Below, piece by piece: positions 1 to 12,495 of a DNA stretch of 40,000 nt (positions are counted from its first letter, which is position 1; each line of letters begins with the position of its first letter). Below the pieces are notes generated by a model, which saw only the letters and a program-made list of their open reading frames with translations, searched no databases and was not told the origin of the DNA. This stretch comes from Actinidia chinensis. Taxonomy: Eukaryota; Streptophyta; Magnoliopsida; Ericales; Actinidiaceae. The stretch covers positions 4,014,921-4,054,920 of the forward strand of contig CM018913.1 in NCBI GenBank assembly GCA_009663005.1. The letters run 5' to 3'. Made by a program: the position numbers and the translations under genes.

Positions 1-3000
1 ACGGGTGAAGTACAACAACGGGTTTAATATTATAATTTTCATTGCCTCCAATCCTATTTAAGCAATAATAAATGCGCAAGGTAAATTTTTTTTAGGAAAG
101 TATAAGTGTTAAAAATCGACCAAAAAAAGGGTTGCAAAAAATGGGATTCCCTTTTCCCGTGGTCCACCCATCCTGCCATTGCACCCGTTCCCCATAGCAC
201 TGGCTTAACTTCGAAGTTCAAACGGGATCCCTACATTTGTAAGCATTATGATCGCGAAAAGGTATGTGGTTCACACACCTTTTCAATTCATATGACCTTA
301 TAAGCCCCCAATCATCCTATCCGCCTTTCCTCGCTATCTGAACCGCACGTAACGGGTTGACTTCAACCGGGTTTGTAAAACTAATCGTTTTTCATTTTGC
401 TGCATCCATATAATAAAAATAAATGCGCATAGGATTTTTTTTTTGAAAGTTAAGTGTTTAAAAATCCGACAAAAAGAGTGCAAAACAGGATTCGCTTCCC
501 CGATGGGTCCCCATCCTGACAACTTGCACCCCGTCCTGCACGTTTAAAAACTTTTTCGAAGTTCAAAAACTGGATCCTCCATTGTATCAATATTATCGCG
601 AAGATATTGTTGGTTCACCTTTTCAATTCATATGGACCTTTATCGACCCACCCAATCTTCCTGCGCTTTTCCCTCTTCCTCCCCCTATCGAACCTCAACG
701 TAAATGGGTTGCACTTTCACGGGGTTAATATTATAATTTCAATTCAATGGCCTGCATCAGTTTTAAGCAATAAAATAAATGCGCAATAGGAAATTTTTTT
801 AGAAAGCATATCGTTTAAAAATCGATAAAAAAAAAGTGTTGCAAAAAAAGGGGATTTTCCGGTGGGGTCCCCATCCTGACATTGCACACCCGTCCTATGA
901 ACGCTTAACTTTCGAAAAAAGTTACAACGGGATCCAATACATTTATACCATTCATCATTATGGATCCCCGCGAAGGTATGTGTTTTGGTTTCAAAACCTT
1001 TTTTTTCCAATCATTCCATATCGACCTATCGACTCCCCCAATCATCCGCCTTTTTTTCCCCTCCCTATCGAAACCTATTCGAACCGCAACGAACGGTGAA
1101 TTTCAAACGGATTTTAAAACTAATCGTTTTCATGCCTGCATTTCCCGTAAGTAATAAAAATTAAATGTGGCAATAGAAATTTTTTTAGAAATCAATAAGT
1201 GTTAAAAATCGACAAAAGGTGCAAAACAGGACATCCCCGATTAGTTCCACCCCATCTTGAACAGGAGATGTGCAACCCATCACCATTGCAAGCTAATAAC
1301 TTCCCAGAAGTTTCAAACGGGAATCCATACATTTGTAAACAATATGATCGCGAAGAATATGTTGGTTCAAACAATTTTTCAAACTTTTTTTTCAATTCAA
1401 ATGGACCTATCGACCCCCAATCATCCCGCTTCCCCCTATTCGAACACCGGACCGCAGCCGTAACTGGTGAATTTTCAATCAATTTCAAATTTCAACAGGG
1501 TTTTAAAACTAAATCGTTTCCATTGCCACTGCATCCATAAGTAATATAAAATAAATGCGCATAGGAAATTTTTTAGAAAGTATAAGTGTTAAAATTCTGA
1601 CGAAAAGGGGCAAAAAACCAAAACAGGAACTTCCCGATGGGTTAGTCATCCCTGAATTTGCACCCCGTCCATGCACTCCTAGGCTTAACAACTTCCGAGT
1701 TCAAAACGGGAATTCCAACATTTGTACCATATGATCCGCGAATATAGGTTGGTTCACCTTTTTTTCAATTCCAATGGACCCTAAATCGACACCCCATCAT
1801 CCCCGGCTTTCCCCACTTCTCCCTCCTTCTTCCTTCCCCCTTTTCCTCTATCGAATGGAAACCGCAGCGTAACGGGTGAAGTTAACAACGGGTTTTAATA
1901 TTAAATAATTTCATTGCCTGCATAAGTAAGCATAAAAAAATAAATGCGCATGGGAATTTTTTATAGAAAACATAAGTGGTAAAAAAATCGCATAAAAAGT
2001 GTGCCAAAAAAAAAAAAAGGGGATTTCCCGATGGGTCCCACCCTCCCTTACATTTGTTGCAAGACCCGTTCCATGCCACGCTTAACTTCGAATGTTCAAA
2101 AAAACGGGATCCATACATTTGTGTACAATATGATCCGAAAATATGTTTTTGGTTTCAACCTTTTTAAAACTCATATTGACCTTTCCCGACCGACCCCCAA
2201 TCCATCCCGCTTTCCCTCCTATCAAACCGCAAGCTACAATCGGTGAATTACCAAAACAACGGGTTTAATATTAATAATTTTCATTGCCTGCATAAGTAAG
2301 CAATAAAATAAATTGCGCATAAGGAAATTTTTTAGAAAACATAGTTGGTTTTAAAAATCATAAAAAGTGTGCAAAAAGGGGCATTTTTCCCGATTGGGTC
2401 ACCCCCATCCTGGACACCTTGCACCCGTCCATGGCACACGCTTAAAACTTTGGCCCTTTGAAGTTCCAAACGGGAATCCATGACATGTTTGTACCAATTT
2501 ATGATCGCGAAGGTATGGTTTGTTCCAACACCTTTTTCTTTTTTCTTCAATTCATATGGACCTATCGACCCTCAAATCATCCCGCTTTTCTCCTTCCTCG
2601 CTATCGAGAACACGCAGCCACGTAACGGGTTTGGAATTTCATTCACAAACAACCCGCGTTTTAAAACCTACAATAATTCGTTTTCAAATTGCCTGCATCA
2701 TCCTGTAGTAAATAAAAATAAATGCGCATAAGAACAATTTTTTAGAAAGCATATGTTTAAACATCGACAAAAGGGTTGCAAAATAGACTTTTTCCCCGTG
2801 GGTCCCACAAGCCAATCCGACATTGCACCCCGTCCAATGGCACAGTGCTTAACTTCGAAGTTTCAAACGGGAATCCATACATTTGTAACCAATATAGATC
2901 GCGCAGATATGTTGGGTTCATTCAAACCTTTTTTTTCAATTCATATGGACCTATCGAACCCCCCATCATCTCATCCTCCGCTTTCCCCCCCTCCCCCCCT

Positions 3001-4593
3001 CCCCTATTGAAACCGTAGCGTAACGGGTGATGTACACGGGTTTTTAACATTTAATAATTTCATGGTCTGCATCTTTGTAAGGAAATAAAATAAATGCGCA
3101 TAGGTAATTTTTTAGAAGTATAATGTAAAAATCGACAAAAGGTTTTCAAAAGGGATTTTCCCGGTGGTCACCCATTCCTGACATTGCACCCGTCATTAGG
3201 GCCACGCTTTAACTTCGAAGGGGTTTCATCAACGGGATTCCATAATTTGTAGCATTATGATCGCGAAGGTACATGTGGTTCAACACCTTTTTCAATTCAT
3301 ATGGACCTATCGACCCCCCCCGTACCCCCAATCATTCCCGCTTTTCCCCTCCGCTATCGAACCCGCAGCGTTAACGGTGAACTTCTAACGGGTTTAAAAA
3401 CTAATCGGTTCCATTGCCTGCATCCATAAGTAATAAAAGTAAATGCGCATTGTAGGAATTTTTTAAGAAAGCATACGTGTTTAAAAATCGACAAAAAGGG
3501 TGGCAAAAAGGGGATTTGGGTCCCCGGTGGATCACCCATCTTGACATTGCACCCGTCTGCCATCGCCACGCTTAACTTCGAAGTTTCACACGGGATCCCA
3601 TACATTTTTGTAGCAGACAAAATTATGATCGCGAAGGTATGTTTGTTCACCTTTTTCAATTCCATATGGACCTAACGACCCCCACTCATCCCGTTTTTTT
3701 CTCCCCTATCCGAACTCGCAGCGTAAAACGGGTTGAGTAAACAACGGTTTAATAATTAATAATTTCATTTGCCTGCATCTGTAAGCAATAAAATAAAATG
3801 CGTATATGGAAATTTTTTAGAAAGTATAAGTTGGTAAAAATCGACAAAAAGGTGCAAAAACAAGGACCTTTTCCCGATGGGTCACCCAATCCTGGACATG
3901 GCAACCCGTCATGCACGCTTTACTATTCAAAGTCAAACTGGATCCATACATGTGTAACCAATTGATCGCCGACGATATGTTGTTCAATCATTCCCTTTTT
4001 CAATTCTTATGGAAACCTATCGAACCCCCAATCATCCGCTTTTTCTTCCTTAATCCGAACCGCAGCGTAATGGGTGGAGTATAAATAACGGGTTTTGATA
4101 TTAATATTTCATTGCCTGCATCTGTAAGCAATAAATAAATGCGCTAGGGGGATTTTTTTTAGAAAGCGTAACTATTAAAAATCGATAAAAATGTCAAAAA
4201 AGGGGATTTCCTTCCCGGTGGGTTCCACCCATCCTGACCTTCCCTTGCACCCGTCCTATGAAACGCTTAAACTTCGAAGTTCAAAAACGGGGAATCCATA
4301 CATTTTTATACCAATTATGATCGTGAAGGTATGTTGGTTCACCTTTTTCACAAATTCATATGTGGACCTATAATCGACCACCAATTCATCATCCATTCCG
4401 CTTTCCCCCTTCCCCCCCCTCCCCTATGAACCGAAGGCGTAACCGTGTGAACTTCCCAAGAGGGTTTAAAAAACTAATCGTTTCATTGACTGCATCCCGT
4501 AATTAATATAAATAATGCGCGTAAGGATTTTTTTAGAAAGCAAAGTGTTTCAAAAATCGACAAAAAGGCGTGAAAAAATTAGACTTCCCCGGT

Positions 4594-4616
4594 GGGGGGG
4601 GGGGGGGGGGGGGGGG
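4594..4616. repeat. G23 homopolymer inside a 5S-like segment
   Basis: Other monomers have GGTGGGTCACC at this spot; here the three Gs have become 23. An expansion in exactly one natural G-run is more likely a read or consensus error than real sequence. Confidence 0.85.
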
Positions 4617-5616
4617 TCACCCATCCTGACATTGCACCCGTTCCATGCCCTCTTTAACTTTGAAGTTTCAAACGGGAATCCATACATTTGTGCCCACTAA
4701 ATGATCGCGAAGGTATGTTTTTGGTTCAACCTTTTTCAAATTCAAATGGGCCCTATCGACACCCCAATCATACCGCTTCCTCGCTTATCGAACTCGCTCG
4801 TTAACGGGCGAACTTCAACAGGGTTAAAAAACTAAATCGTTTCAAAATTTTTTGCCTGCATCCATAAGTAATAAAATAAAATTGCGACATAGGGAAATTT
4901 TTTTTTTAGAAAGTATAAGTGTTAAAATGACAAAAAGTTGGCAAAACAGGACTTTCCCCGAGTGGGTCACCCATCCCTGACATTTGCCCCGTCCATGCAC
5001 GCCTGAACCTTCGAAGTTCAAACGGGATCCATAAATTTTTTGTTACCAATATAATCAGCGAAGATTAGTTTTGGGGGGGTTTTTCCACCTTTTTTCACAA
5101 TATTTCAAATGGACCTATCGAACCACCCAATCATCATCCCGCTTTCTATTATTCCTCTCCCTATCAACCGCAGCGTAAAACGGGGTGGAAGTACAACGGT
5201 TTGAATTATTAATAATTTGATTTACTTATCCGTCCATCTGTAAGCAATAAAAATAAATGCGCATAAGGAATTTTTTTTTTAGAAAGCAAAGAAGTGTTAA
5301 AAAATCGACAAAAAGGGTGCAAAAAAAGGGAAATTTTCATTTCCGTGGGTCCCACCCAATCCTGAACATGCACCCCGTCCATGCAACGCTTAAACTTAAC
5401 TTCGAAAGTTTCAAAAACGGGATCCATACATTTGTTAGCATTAATGATCGCGAAGGTATTGTTGGTTTTCACCTTTTCAATTCATAATGGACCTATCGAC
5501 TATCGACCCCCCAATCATCTCTTCCCGTCCCCCACTCGCTAATCGAAATCGAACCGCATCGTAACGGGTGAACTTCAACGTTTTAAACTAAATCCGTTTT
5601 CAATTGCCTGCATCAA

Positions 5617-5725
5617 GGGTCACCCCATCCTGACAAATTTGCACCCGTCCCATGCATGGCTTAAACCTTCGAGTTCCAACGGGATCCCATACATTTTTGT
5701 AATACCAAGTATATTGATCGCGAAG
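5617..5725 (-). repeat. Short monomer 1 (5S-like segment lacking its 3' end)
   Basis: The spacer text TTGCCTGCATCA runs directly into GGGTCACCCC. The A-rich spacer part, the T-run terminator region and the last ~20 bases of the 5S-like RNA sense are missing. The same junction occurs in seven other monomers. Confidence 0.85.
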
Positions 5726-6123
5726 AATATGTTTGGTTTCACCTTTTTTCATTCAAATGGACCCCTATTGACCCCCAATTCCAGCACGCTTTCTCCCCGA
5801 TCGAAAAAAACCGCCGCGTAACGGGTGAAGTCAACGGTTATATATTAATAATTTCATTGGCCTCCATCTGTAAGGCAATAACAATAAATGCGCATCAGGA
5901 AATTTTTTAGAAATCATAATTGTTCAAAAAAAATCGACAAAAGAGTTACAAAAAAAGGGGATTTCCCCCCCGGTGGGTCACCCATCCCTGGACAATTGCC
6001 ACAACCTTCCATAAATAAAGCATGATAGCGAACGCTTAAACTTCGAAGGTTTAAAAAATAAAAAAAACGGGATTCCATACAATTTGTAACCATTATGATT
6101 GCGAAGGTAATTTTTGTTTTCAC

Positions 6124-6144
6124 TTTTTTTTTTTTTTTTTTTTT
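6124..6144. repeat. T21 homopolymer in a spacer
   Basis: It lies where other monomers have GGTTCACCTTTTCAATTC; the natural T4 is lengthened. It belongs to the insertion-rich part of the window. Confidence 0.8.
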
Positions 6145-9100
6145 CACTTTCCATTATGACCTATGACCCCCATCATCCGCGCCATTCCTCGGCTAAAAAT
6201 CGAACCGCCAATCGTAACGGGTGACTTCAACAGGTTTAAAACTAATTGTTTCAATTGCCTGCATTCCATAATAATAAAAAAGAAATGCGCATAGGAAATT
6301 TTTTAAAAAGTATAAGTGTTTAAAAAAATCCGACAAAAGCTGCAAAATAGACCCTTTCCCGATGGGTCACCCCATCCTGACATTGCACCCGTCCATGCAC
6401 GCTTACTTCGAAGTTCAAACTGGTCCATACAATTTGTACCATATATAAAGCGAAGATATGTTGGGAGGGGGGGTCACACCTTTTTCAATTCATATAGACC
6501 CATCTCGAACCCCCAAATCCATCCGCTTTCACCCTTTCCTCCCCTATTCCGAATCCCTATCGAACCGCAGCGTAATCGGTGAACTTAACAACGGGTAATA
6601 TTAATAATTTTCATTTCCTGCACAATAATAGAAGCAATAAAATAAATGCGCATTTTTTAGAAAGTATAAGTGTTTAAAAATCGAAAAAAGGGTGCAAAAA
6701 ACCAATGACTAATATCCGGTGTGTCCACCCATCCTGACCATTGCACCCGTCCATTTTCACGCTTAAACTTTCGAAGTTTTCAAACGGAATCCATACATTT
6801 CTACCAATATGCACGCGAAAGATATGTTGGTTCAACCTTTTCAATGCATATGACCTATCGACCCCCCCCAATCGAATCATCATCCGCTTTCCTTTTTCCT
6901 CACCTATCGAACCGAGCGTAAACGGGTGAAGTAAACTGGGTTAATAATTATAATATTGATGTGGAACTTCCATCTGTAAGCAATAAAAAATAAAATGCCG
7001 ACATAGGAAATTTTTTTTTTTTAGAAAATTATAAAGTGTTTAAAAACGATAAAAATGGTGCAAAAGGGGATTTTTCCTGTGGGGTCCACCCCATCCTGAC
7101 AATTCACCCGGTCCATGCGACGCTTTAAACGTCGACGTTCAACGGGAATTCCATACATTTTGTACAATATGATCGCGAAGAAAAATGTGGTTCCAACCTT
7201 TTCAACTCCCATATATGGACCCTAATCGACCCCAACTGCATATTCCGCTTTTCTCTCTCTATCCTAAAACCGCAGCGTAATCGGTGAATTACAACAACGG
7301 TTTTTATATTAATATTTTTCAATTGCCTGCATTAAGTAAGCAATAAAAATAAATGCCGCATAGGTAATTTTTTAGAAAATATAATTGTTAAAAATCGATA
7401 AAAAGTGGGGGGGGGGCAAAAAGGGGATTTTCCCGATGGGTCCCACCCATCCTGACATTTTGCCGCACCCGTTCCATGAACGCTTAAACTTCGAAAATTC
7501 AAAACGGGAATCCATAACATTTTGTAAAACCTTAGTTAGGATCGCGAAAGGTTATGTTTTGGTTCACCTTTTCAATTCATAATGGACGCTATCCGACCCC
7601 CATCTCCCTCAAATCCGCCTGCCCCGCCTTTCTCCTCTAATCGAACCTGGCAAACGTAACAGGTGAATTTCAAAACGGATTTTTAAAACTAATTTAAAAA
7701 CACATAATCGTTTTCAATATTTTCAATTGCCCTGCATCCGTAAGTAATAAAATAAATGTTGCATAGAAAATTTTTTTAGAAAGCCCATAAGTGTTTAAAA
7801 TTAAATCGACAAAAGGTGCAAAAATAGGACCTTCCGATGGTCACCCCTCTCCCCTGACATTGCACCCTCCATGCACCTTTAACTTTCCGAAGTTTTCAAC
7901 GGGATTTCCATAACATTTGTACCATATGATCGCGAAGATATGTTTTGTTCACACCTTTTTTTCAAAATTCATAATAGACCTATCGACCCACCAATCATCT
8001 CCATCTCCCGCCACTTTCCCTTCCTCCCCTATCGAACCCGCAGCGTAATCGGTGAATTACAACCGGGTTTAATATTAATTACTAAATTTCAAATTATTGC
8101 CTTGCATAAATAAGCATAAAAATAAATGGGGCGCATGGGTAATTTTTAAGAAAACATAAGTTGTAAAATCGTAAAAAAAAATGTGGGAAAACGGGATTTC
8201 CCGAATGGGTCCACCCATCCTGACATTTGCAACCCGTTCCATGGCAACGCTTAACTTGTTGAAGTTCAAAAACGGGATCCATACAATTTGTACCAATTAT
8301 GATCTCGAAGGTATGGGGTTTCACCTTTTTTCAATTCATATGGACCTTATCGACCCCCAATCATCCGCTTTCTCCCTCTCCCTATTGAAACGTAGCGTTA
8401 TGTAACGGTGAAGTGCAACGTGGTTTAATATTATAATTTCATTTGCCTCCATCCTGTAAGCAATAAAAATAAATGCGCATACAAAGGGAATTTTTTTAGA
8501 AAACCAATAAAGTGTTAAAAATCGACAAAAAAAAGGATGCAAAAAAAAGGGGATTCCTGGTGGGTCAACCAAATCCTGACATTGCAAACCCATCCCATGC
8601 CCCACCTTTAAAAACTTCGAAGTTCAAAAACGGGAAAAAAATCCATACATTTGTAGCATTATGATCGCGAAAGTTAATGTTGGTTTTCCAACACCCTTTT
8701 CAATTCCATGTATGGACCCTATCGAGCCCCAACCATTCCGCTTCCCCTCCCCGCTAAAAATCGACCCGCAACCCGCAATCGTAACGGGCGAACTTTCACA
8801 AAAACGGGTTTTGAAACTAACTAATCGTTTTTCAAATTTGTCCTGCCACTCCATAGTAATAAAAAATAAATGCGCATAAAAGAAAAATTTTTTTTAGAAA
8901 AAGTCCATAAATAATAAAGTGTTCGAAAAAGAAATCGACAAAAAGGTGCAAAAAATAGGACTTCCCGATGGGTCACCCCATCCTGACATTGGCAACATCC
9001 TGACATTGCACAAAAAAAAAAAAAACAAAAAACCCGTCCCATCCCACGCCTTAACTTCGAATTTCAAACGATCCCATAACATTTGGTAAACCAATATGAA

Positions 9101-9589
9101 TCGCGAAGATATGGTTGGTTCACCTTTTCAACTCATAATGGAACCTATCGACCCCAATCATCATCATCCGTTTTCATCCCCCTTTCTTTTTCCCCCCCAT
9201 CCCTTTTTCTTCTCCCCCCCCCCCCCCCTCCCTATTCGAACCGCAGCGTAATCGGTGGAATTACATTACAACGGTTAATATTAATAATTTCATTGTTGGG
9301 CCTGCTAAGTAACAATAAAAAATAAATGCGCATAAGGTAATTTTTTTTAGAAAACATAAGTGTTAAAACAAAAAAAAAAAAATCGATAAATGTGCAGAAA
9401 GGGGGGATTTTGTTCCGATGGGTGGGTCACCCATCCCCCGCCTGACATTGCAAAAAAAGGCAAAAACCCGTTCCAACTAAGCTTAACCTTCGAAATTTCA
9501 CACGGGATTCCATAACATTTATTTAATAAATTACCATTTAATTATGATCGCGAAGGGTATGCTGGTTCACACCTTTTTCAAATTCATAA

Positions 9590-9840
9590 TGGACCTGATA
9601 AGAACCACCCCCTTATCATCATCATCCCCATGTCCAATCCCAATCCGATTCATCACCCTATAGACCCCTATCATCCCCCGCATCCCGCTTTCTCGTCCCC
9701 CCCCCTCCCTTCCCTTCCTTCATTCCCCGCTTCTTTCCCCCTTGTCCCCCTCCTCTCCCCCCCTCCCCTCCATCCATCATAAATCATTCATCATCCCCGC
9801 CTTTCTTCTTTCCCCCCTTCCCTCCCCTATCCAAAACAAA
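9590..9840. repeat. Expanded C/T-rich spacer tract
   Basis: Between the GGACCT block and CCGCAG(c)CGTAACGGG, where a normal monomer has about 40 bp, there are ~250 bp of C/T-rich sequence with repeated ATCATCATCCCC and TTTCCCCCC stretches. It reads as stuttering over the same pyrimidine-rich spacer segment. No gene is visible in it. Confidence 0.8.
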
Positions 9841-10599
9841 CCGCAGCCGTAACGGGTGAAGTAAAAACGGGGTTTAAAATAATATTTACCTATACAATTT
9901 TTCAACAAATTATTTGCCATTCCATCCCCTGTCGCAATACAAAATAATTGCCGCTGGGATTTTTTTTAAAAAAGTAATAGTTTTTTAAAATATCGAAAAA
10001 TGGTCAAACAAAAAGGGACTATCCCGTGGGTCACCCATTCCTGAACATTTTGCATATTGCACCCCGTCCATTCCATCACCAGTTTCACACAGCTTTAACT
10101 TCGAAGTTCAAACGGGAAAAATCCCCATACATTTTGTACCAATATGATTCGCGAAGATAATTGTTGGTTCACCTTTTCAAATTCAATTTCCAAAGATGAC
10201 TCTATCGCACCCCCATCATCCGCTTCCTTACCTATTTTAAACCGCATAGCTTAATCATCGGTGAAATTACAACGGTTTAATATTAATAATTTTTCATTAT
10301 TTTTTTTGCCTGCATAAGTAAGCAATAAAAATAAATGCGCATAACAGGTTAATTTTTTTTTTTAAGAAAAACGAATAGTGTTACAAAAAAAAATCGATAA
10401 AAAGTGTGCAAAAAGGGAAAATTTTCTTTTTTTTTTCTCCGAATGGGGGGGAGGGTCAACCCATCCTGACATTTTGCACTACCGTCCATGAACGCTTAAC
10501 CTTCGAAGTCAAACAAAAAACGGGAATCCCATAGATCCATTTATTAAATTTTTATAATAATTTATATTACATTAGGATGTCGCGAAGGTTAAAATGTTG

Positions 10600-11150
10600 G
10601 TTTCAGTTTTCAAATTCAATGGTTCAACAACACAACAACCTTGGTTTTTTTTTTTTCACCTGTTTTTTTCCAATTCAATCTGAACCACATCGACGAATCA
10701 GAATATGAACCTATCGACCACCACTCATTCCATTTCATTTCCCATTCCAACCAATCCATGCCTATCCCGCTTTCCATTTCCCCCCCCCCCCCCCCGCTTT
10801 TTTTTTCCCCCCCCCCCCCCCTTTCCCCCCCCCCTTCCCCCCTTCCCTTTCCTCCCTTTATCCCTTTTTTTCTCCTGCCCTTTCCCCCCCCCCCCCTCAT
10901 TTTTTTTCTTTTTCCCCCCCTTTTTTTTAATATCATCCCAAATCATCTATCATTACCTTTTCATTCATCATCGCTTTTTTCCCCCCTTTTCTATTTTCCT
11001 TTTCCCTCTTTTCCCCCATTTCTTTCCCTTCCCCCCCCCCCCCCCCCCCCTTCCCCCCCTTTCCCCCTTTTTTCCCTTTTCTTCCCCCCTTATCTTTCCC
11101 CCCTTTTCTCCCTCTCTCCCCCCCCCCCCCTCCCCCTTTCCCTCCCTATT
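10600..11150. repeat. ~550-bp low-complexity C/T expansion within one spacer
   Basis: Copy 28 ends at 10,588 and the next CGTAACGGGTGAAG block begins near 11,168. Between them lie 10,600-10,770, a stuttered version of the normal spacer (TTCAAT, GACCTATCGACC and CATTCC fragments), and 10,770-11,150, almost pure C and T with runs up to 22 C. A 175-residue Pro/Phe-rich open frame across it is a by-product. The normal spacer segment here has only a modest pyrimidine bias. Confidence 0.85.
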
Positions 11151-12390
11151 GGAACCGAAAGCCCGTAAGTAACGGGTGAAGTTTCAACAGGGTTAAAACA
11201 ATCGTTATCATTGAACTTTTTTAAACTTGGACTTGACTCTCTGGCCTGCAATTCCCGTAAGTAATAATAAATAAATGCGCGTAAGGATTTTTTTAGAAAG
11301 CATAATTGTTTCAAAATCGACAAAAAAGGGTGAAAAAATTAGAACTTTTTCCCGGTGGGTCACCCATCCTGACATTGGCCACATGTCCATGCACGCTTAC
11401 TTTGAAGTTTCAAACGGTGAATCCATAATTTTAGTTGCCACTATGTAGCGAAGGTTATGTTTGGTTCACCTTTTCAATTCAATGGAAACCCCTATCGACT
11501 CCCCCCCCAATCTCCACACGCTTAAAATCCTTCCCCTTTCCTCCTTTCCCTCCGCTATCGAACCGCCATCGTAAACGGGCCGAATTTCAAAAAACGTGTT
11601 AAAACTAATCCCGTTTCAATTGAAATTTGCCTGCCATCCCAAAAAAAATTTTAAAGTAATAAAATAATCGCGCAAATAGGGGAACTTTTTAGAAGTAAAT
11701 AAGTGTTAAAAATAATCGCAAAAAAGGTGCAAAAAACATGAACCTTTCCCGCTGGTCCACCCATACCTGACACCATTTTCACCCCGTCCCTTGCCACACT
11801 GAGGCTTAAACTTCGAAGTTCAAACGGGAAGGAATCCATAAATTTTGGTACAATATAATCGCGAAGATATTTGGTTTTCACGCTTTCAATTCAAAATGGA
11901 CCTATCGCCCCCACCCCAATCATCCGCTTCTTCCCCTCCCTTTCCCCTTCCTTTTCTTCCCTATCAAAACAAAAACCGCAGCGTAACGTGTGAAGTAACA
12001 ACGGGTTGAATATTAATAATTTTGATTGACTGTCCATCTTGTAAGCAATAAAAATAATCCGCATAGGAAATTTTTTTTAGAAAGCAAAAATGTTAAAAAA
12101 ATCGACAAAAGGGTGCAAAAAGGGGATTTTCCCGTGGGTCCCACCCATCCTGACATTGCAACCCGTTCCATGCAACGCCCTTTAACTTCGAAGTTTTTCA
12201 AACGGGATCCATACAATTTGTTACCAATTATGATCGCGAAGGTATGTTTGGTTCACCTTTTTTCAATTCATATGGACCTATCGACCCCCAATCATCCTGC
12301 TTCCCTCGCTATCCGAACCGCATCGTAAACGGGTGGAACTTCAAATTCAACGGTTTTAAAACACAATCCGTTTCATTTGCCTCTTGCATC

Positions 12391-12495
12391 AGGTCACCCA
12401 TCTTGACATTGCACCCTGTTCCATGCAATGCCTAACTTTTCGCAGGTTCAAACGGAAAATCCAATAACCTTTTTGTACCAATATGAATCGCGAAG
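12391..12495 (-). repeat. Short monomer 2
   Basis: Junction CTTGCATCAGGTCACCCATC. The preceding monomer (class B spacer with CCGCATCG) and the following one (pre-5S variant TTACAAAAAAGGGG) match those around short monomers 1 and 3. Confidence 0.85.

Larger units (their letters stand above)
4330..6455 (-). repeat. Left superperiod block, copy 1 (monomers 13-18)
   Basis: The first monomer has the rare variant GCGCGTAAGGATTTTTTTAG with GTGAAAAAATTAGAC, and a short monomer is fourth. The same six-monomer order occurs again 16 monomers downstream. Confidence 0.7.

Noticed and set aside
8979..9010. Local duplication of CATCCTGACATTG in copy 25
   Set aside because: It occurs once, in the insertion-rich stretch, and is probably a read error.
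10641..11168. 175-residue proline-rich open frame
   Set aside because: It is produced by the C/T low-complexity expansion inside one spacer; the composition is a by-product of the base run.
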